Below, one piece after another: positions 62,804 to 64,000 of a DNA stretch of 64,000 nt (positions are counted from its first letter, which is position 1; the number at the start of each line of letters is the position of its first letter). Origin of the DNA: Mesorhizobium loti CJ3sym. Its GTDB lineage: Bacteria; Pseudomonadota; Alphaproteobacteria; Rhizobiales; Rhizobiaceae. The position numbers and the translations under genes were made by a program. Location of the stretch: positions 1 through 64,000 of the forward strand of contig NZ_AXAL01000008.1 of NCBI RefSeq assembly GCF_000472785.1, written 5' to 3'. The notes beneath the pieces are model-generated. The model ran no database searches and was not told the origin of the DNA. It worked only from the letters and a program-made list of their open reading frames with translations.

Positions 62804-64000
62804 CTAAACCAGCATGCCCATCGGGTTTTCGATCAGCCGCTTGAAGGCGACCAGCAGTTCGGCCCCCAGCGCTCCGTCGACGGCGCGATGGTCGGTCGAC
62901 AGCGTCACCAACATCACGGTGGCGATCTTGATCTCGCCATTCTTGACCACCGCTCGCTCCTTGCCGGCGCCGACCGCCAGGATCGTCGCATGCGGCGGGT
63001 TGATGACGGCGGCAAAGTCCTTGATGCCGAACATGCCGAGGTTCGACACCGCCGTGGTGCCGCCCTGGTACTCTTCCGGCTTCAGCTTGCGGCTGCGGGC
63101 ACGGCTCGCCAGATCCTTCATCTCGTTGGAGATCACGGACAGCGTCTTTTCGTCCGCATGCCGAATGATCGGCGTGATCAGGCCGCCGGGGATCGACACG
63201 GCAACGCCGACATCGGCATGCTTATGCTTGACCATGGCGCTTTCGGTCCATGAGGCATTGGCATCCGGCACAGCCTTCAGCGCCATCGCCATCGCCTTGA
63301 TGACCATGTCGTTGACCGACAGCTTGTAAGCCGGGGCGTCACCCTTGTCGGTCTTCTTGACGGGAGCTGCCGCATTGATCTGCGTGCGCAGTGCCAAGAG
63401 CGCATCGAGTTCGCAGTCGAGCGTGAGATAAAAATGCGGGATGGTGGTCTTGGCCTCGACCAGGCGCCGCGCGATGGTCTTGCGCATATTGTCATGTGGG
63501 ACGAGGTCGTAGGAGCCGGGTTCGAACAAACGAAGCACCTGATCGTCCGACATCGCTTTCACCCCCGGGGTGGATGCAACAGCAGGAGCTTCAGGAGCCT
63601 CCGCTGAGGCCTCCTTGGTGGCGCCCTTGGCGATCGCCGCGTCAATATCCGCCTTGACCACGCGGCCGTACGGACCAGTGCCCGATAGGGCTGAGAGGTT
63701 CAGCCCTGCCTCGCGAGCCAGACGACGAGCTAAAGGCGTCGCACGGGCACGACCTTCACCCTCGCCCTTGTGGGGAGGGTCGGCCGGCCTTCCGGCCGGG
63801 GCGGGGGGTGCGGCGGCGGGTTCACCCCCACCCGCGCCTGCGGCGCGACCTCCGCCATCAGAGGGGGAGGTGGGAGCTTCGATCTTCATCGGCTCGGCGC
63901 TTACGCCAGTCCCATAAGCCTCGCCATCGGCATAAATCCACGCCACCGCCGCGCCGACCGGAATGTCCACGCCTTCCCTACCGGTCACATCGCGCAGCAC
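62804..64000 (-). CDS. pdhC: Pyruvate dehydrogenase E2 (dihydrolipoamide acetyltransferase), C-terminal part
   Basis: 398 residues are visible; the N-terminal lipoyl domain core lies outside the window. The end of the lipoyl domain (GVDIPVGAAVAWIYADGE) is followed by a long Gly/Pro/Ala-rich linker, the E3/E1-binding domain (TPLARRLAREAGLNLSALSG) and the catalytic domain with SVNDMVIKAMAMAL and active-site DHRAVDG. It moves acetyl groups from lipoamide to CoA. The linker appears to contain an in-frame intergenic-type repeat at 63755-63876. Confidence 0.94.
   Translation of the reverse strand: MLRDVTGREGVDIPVGAAVAWIYADGEAYGTGVSAEPMKIEAPTSPSDGGGRAAGAGGGEPAAAPPAPAGRPADPPHKGEGEGRARATPLARRLAREAGLNLSALSGTGPYGRVVKADIDAAIAKGATKEASAEAPEAPAVASTPGVKAMSDDQVLRLFEPGSYDLVPHDNMRKTIARRLVEAKTTIPHFYLTLDCELDALLALRTQINAAAPVKKTDKGDAPAYKLSVNDMVIKAMAMALKAVPDANASWTESAMVKHKHADVGVAVSIPGGLITPIIRHADEKTLSVISNEMKDLASRARSRKLKPEEYQGGTTAVSNLGMFGIKDFAAVINPPHATILAVGAGKERAVVKNGEIKIATVMLVTLSTDHRAVDGALGAELLVAFKRLIENPMGMLV
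63755..63876. repeat. Palindromic repeat inside the E2 linker
   Basis: Contains several nested inverted repeats: ACCCTCGCCC/GGGGAGGGT, CGGCCGG/CCGGCCG and ACCTCCGCC/GGGGGAGGT. The style is that of intergenic repeats of Mesorhizobium. It is translated as Gly/Pro/Ala-rich sequence between the lipoyl and subunit-binding domains. Confidence 0.6.

Overview
The window is chromosomal DNA of a Rhizobiales alphaproteobacterium, most likely Mesorhizobium or a close relative. The evidence is high GC, dense coding with many ATGA/GTGA gene overlaps, alphaproteobacterial CTTGAC-N17-CTATNT promoters, the BolA / J-domain / cobS / cobT gene order, aroK-aroB beside xerD and accA, and dispersed palindromic repeats of rhizobial type. 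Most of it is ordinary core genome with several accessory sugar-uptake and hydrolase loci.

Layout. 1-258: end of an IS5-family insertion sequence cut by the window edge. 272-9875: DUF1194 protein, SbmA/BacA-like ABC exporter, methyltransferase, glyoxalase II, cupin, YhhN and EamA membrane proteins, DUF3108 protein, ribosomal protein L28, a YhhQ-type queuosine precursor transporter preceded by a candidate preQ1-I riboswitch, and a spermidine-synthase-like protein. 9902-16673: an ArsR/SRPBCC pair, a possible IS scar, then esterase-like/cobT/small secreted protein/cobS, a J-domain protein and BolA. 16693-30733: ThDP enzyme, esterase, a CorC-like protein lacking its membrane domain, aroB, aroK, xerD, accA, L,D-transpeptidase, TusA-like protein, COG0523 GTPase, D,D-carboxypeptidase, M20 hydrolase, tRNA-Arg(CCU), glutathione peroxidase. 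30817-32842: MBL protein, ExoX/SyrA-like protein, cupin.

32971-44116 is a carbohydrate locus: sugar isomerase, ribose-type ABC importer, FGGY kinase and DeoR regulator on the minus strand, and class II aldolase, second FGGY kinase and HAD phosphatase on the plus strand, closed by a SorC-type regulator. 44271-49902 is a sugar phosphotransferase operon of the glucitol type (gutM, IIC, IIB, IIA) ending in a fused HPr-Enzyme I, unusual for rhizobia, which normally keep only the regulatory nitrogen PTS. 50085-54274 holds an unknown gene, a HAD phosphatase and a tandem duplication of a TonB-like/DUF930 gene that carried a fragment of the phosphatase gene with it. 54432-61389 is an overlapping operon of Fe/phosphonate-type ABC importer, metallo-beta-lactamase hydrolase and SurE nucleotidase, with a divergent SorC-type regulator; it looks like uptake and cytoplasmic breakdown of an undefined phosphorylated compound. 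61412-64000: small unknown gene, Phd/VapC toxin-antitoxin pair with an operator-like palindrome, and the 3' part of the pyruvate dehydrogenase E2 gene carrying what looks like a palindromic repeat in its linker.

The most distinctive signal is at 8429-8457: a preQ1-I-like aptamer in which the start codon itself would form the pseudoknot helix. All functional calls come from reading the sequence; no database search was run.
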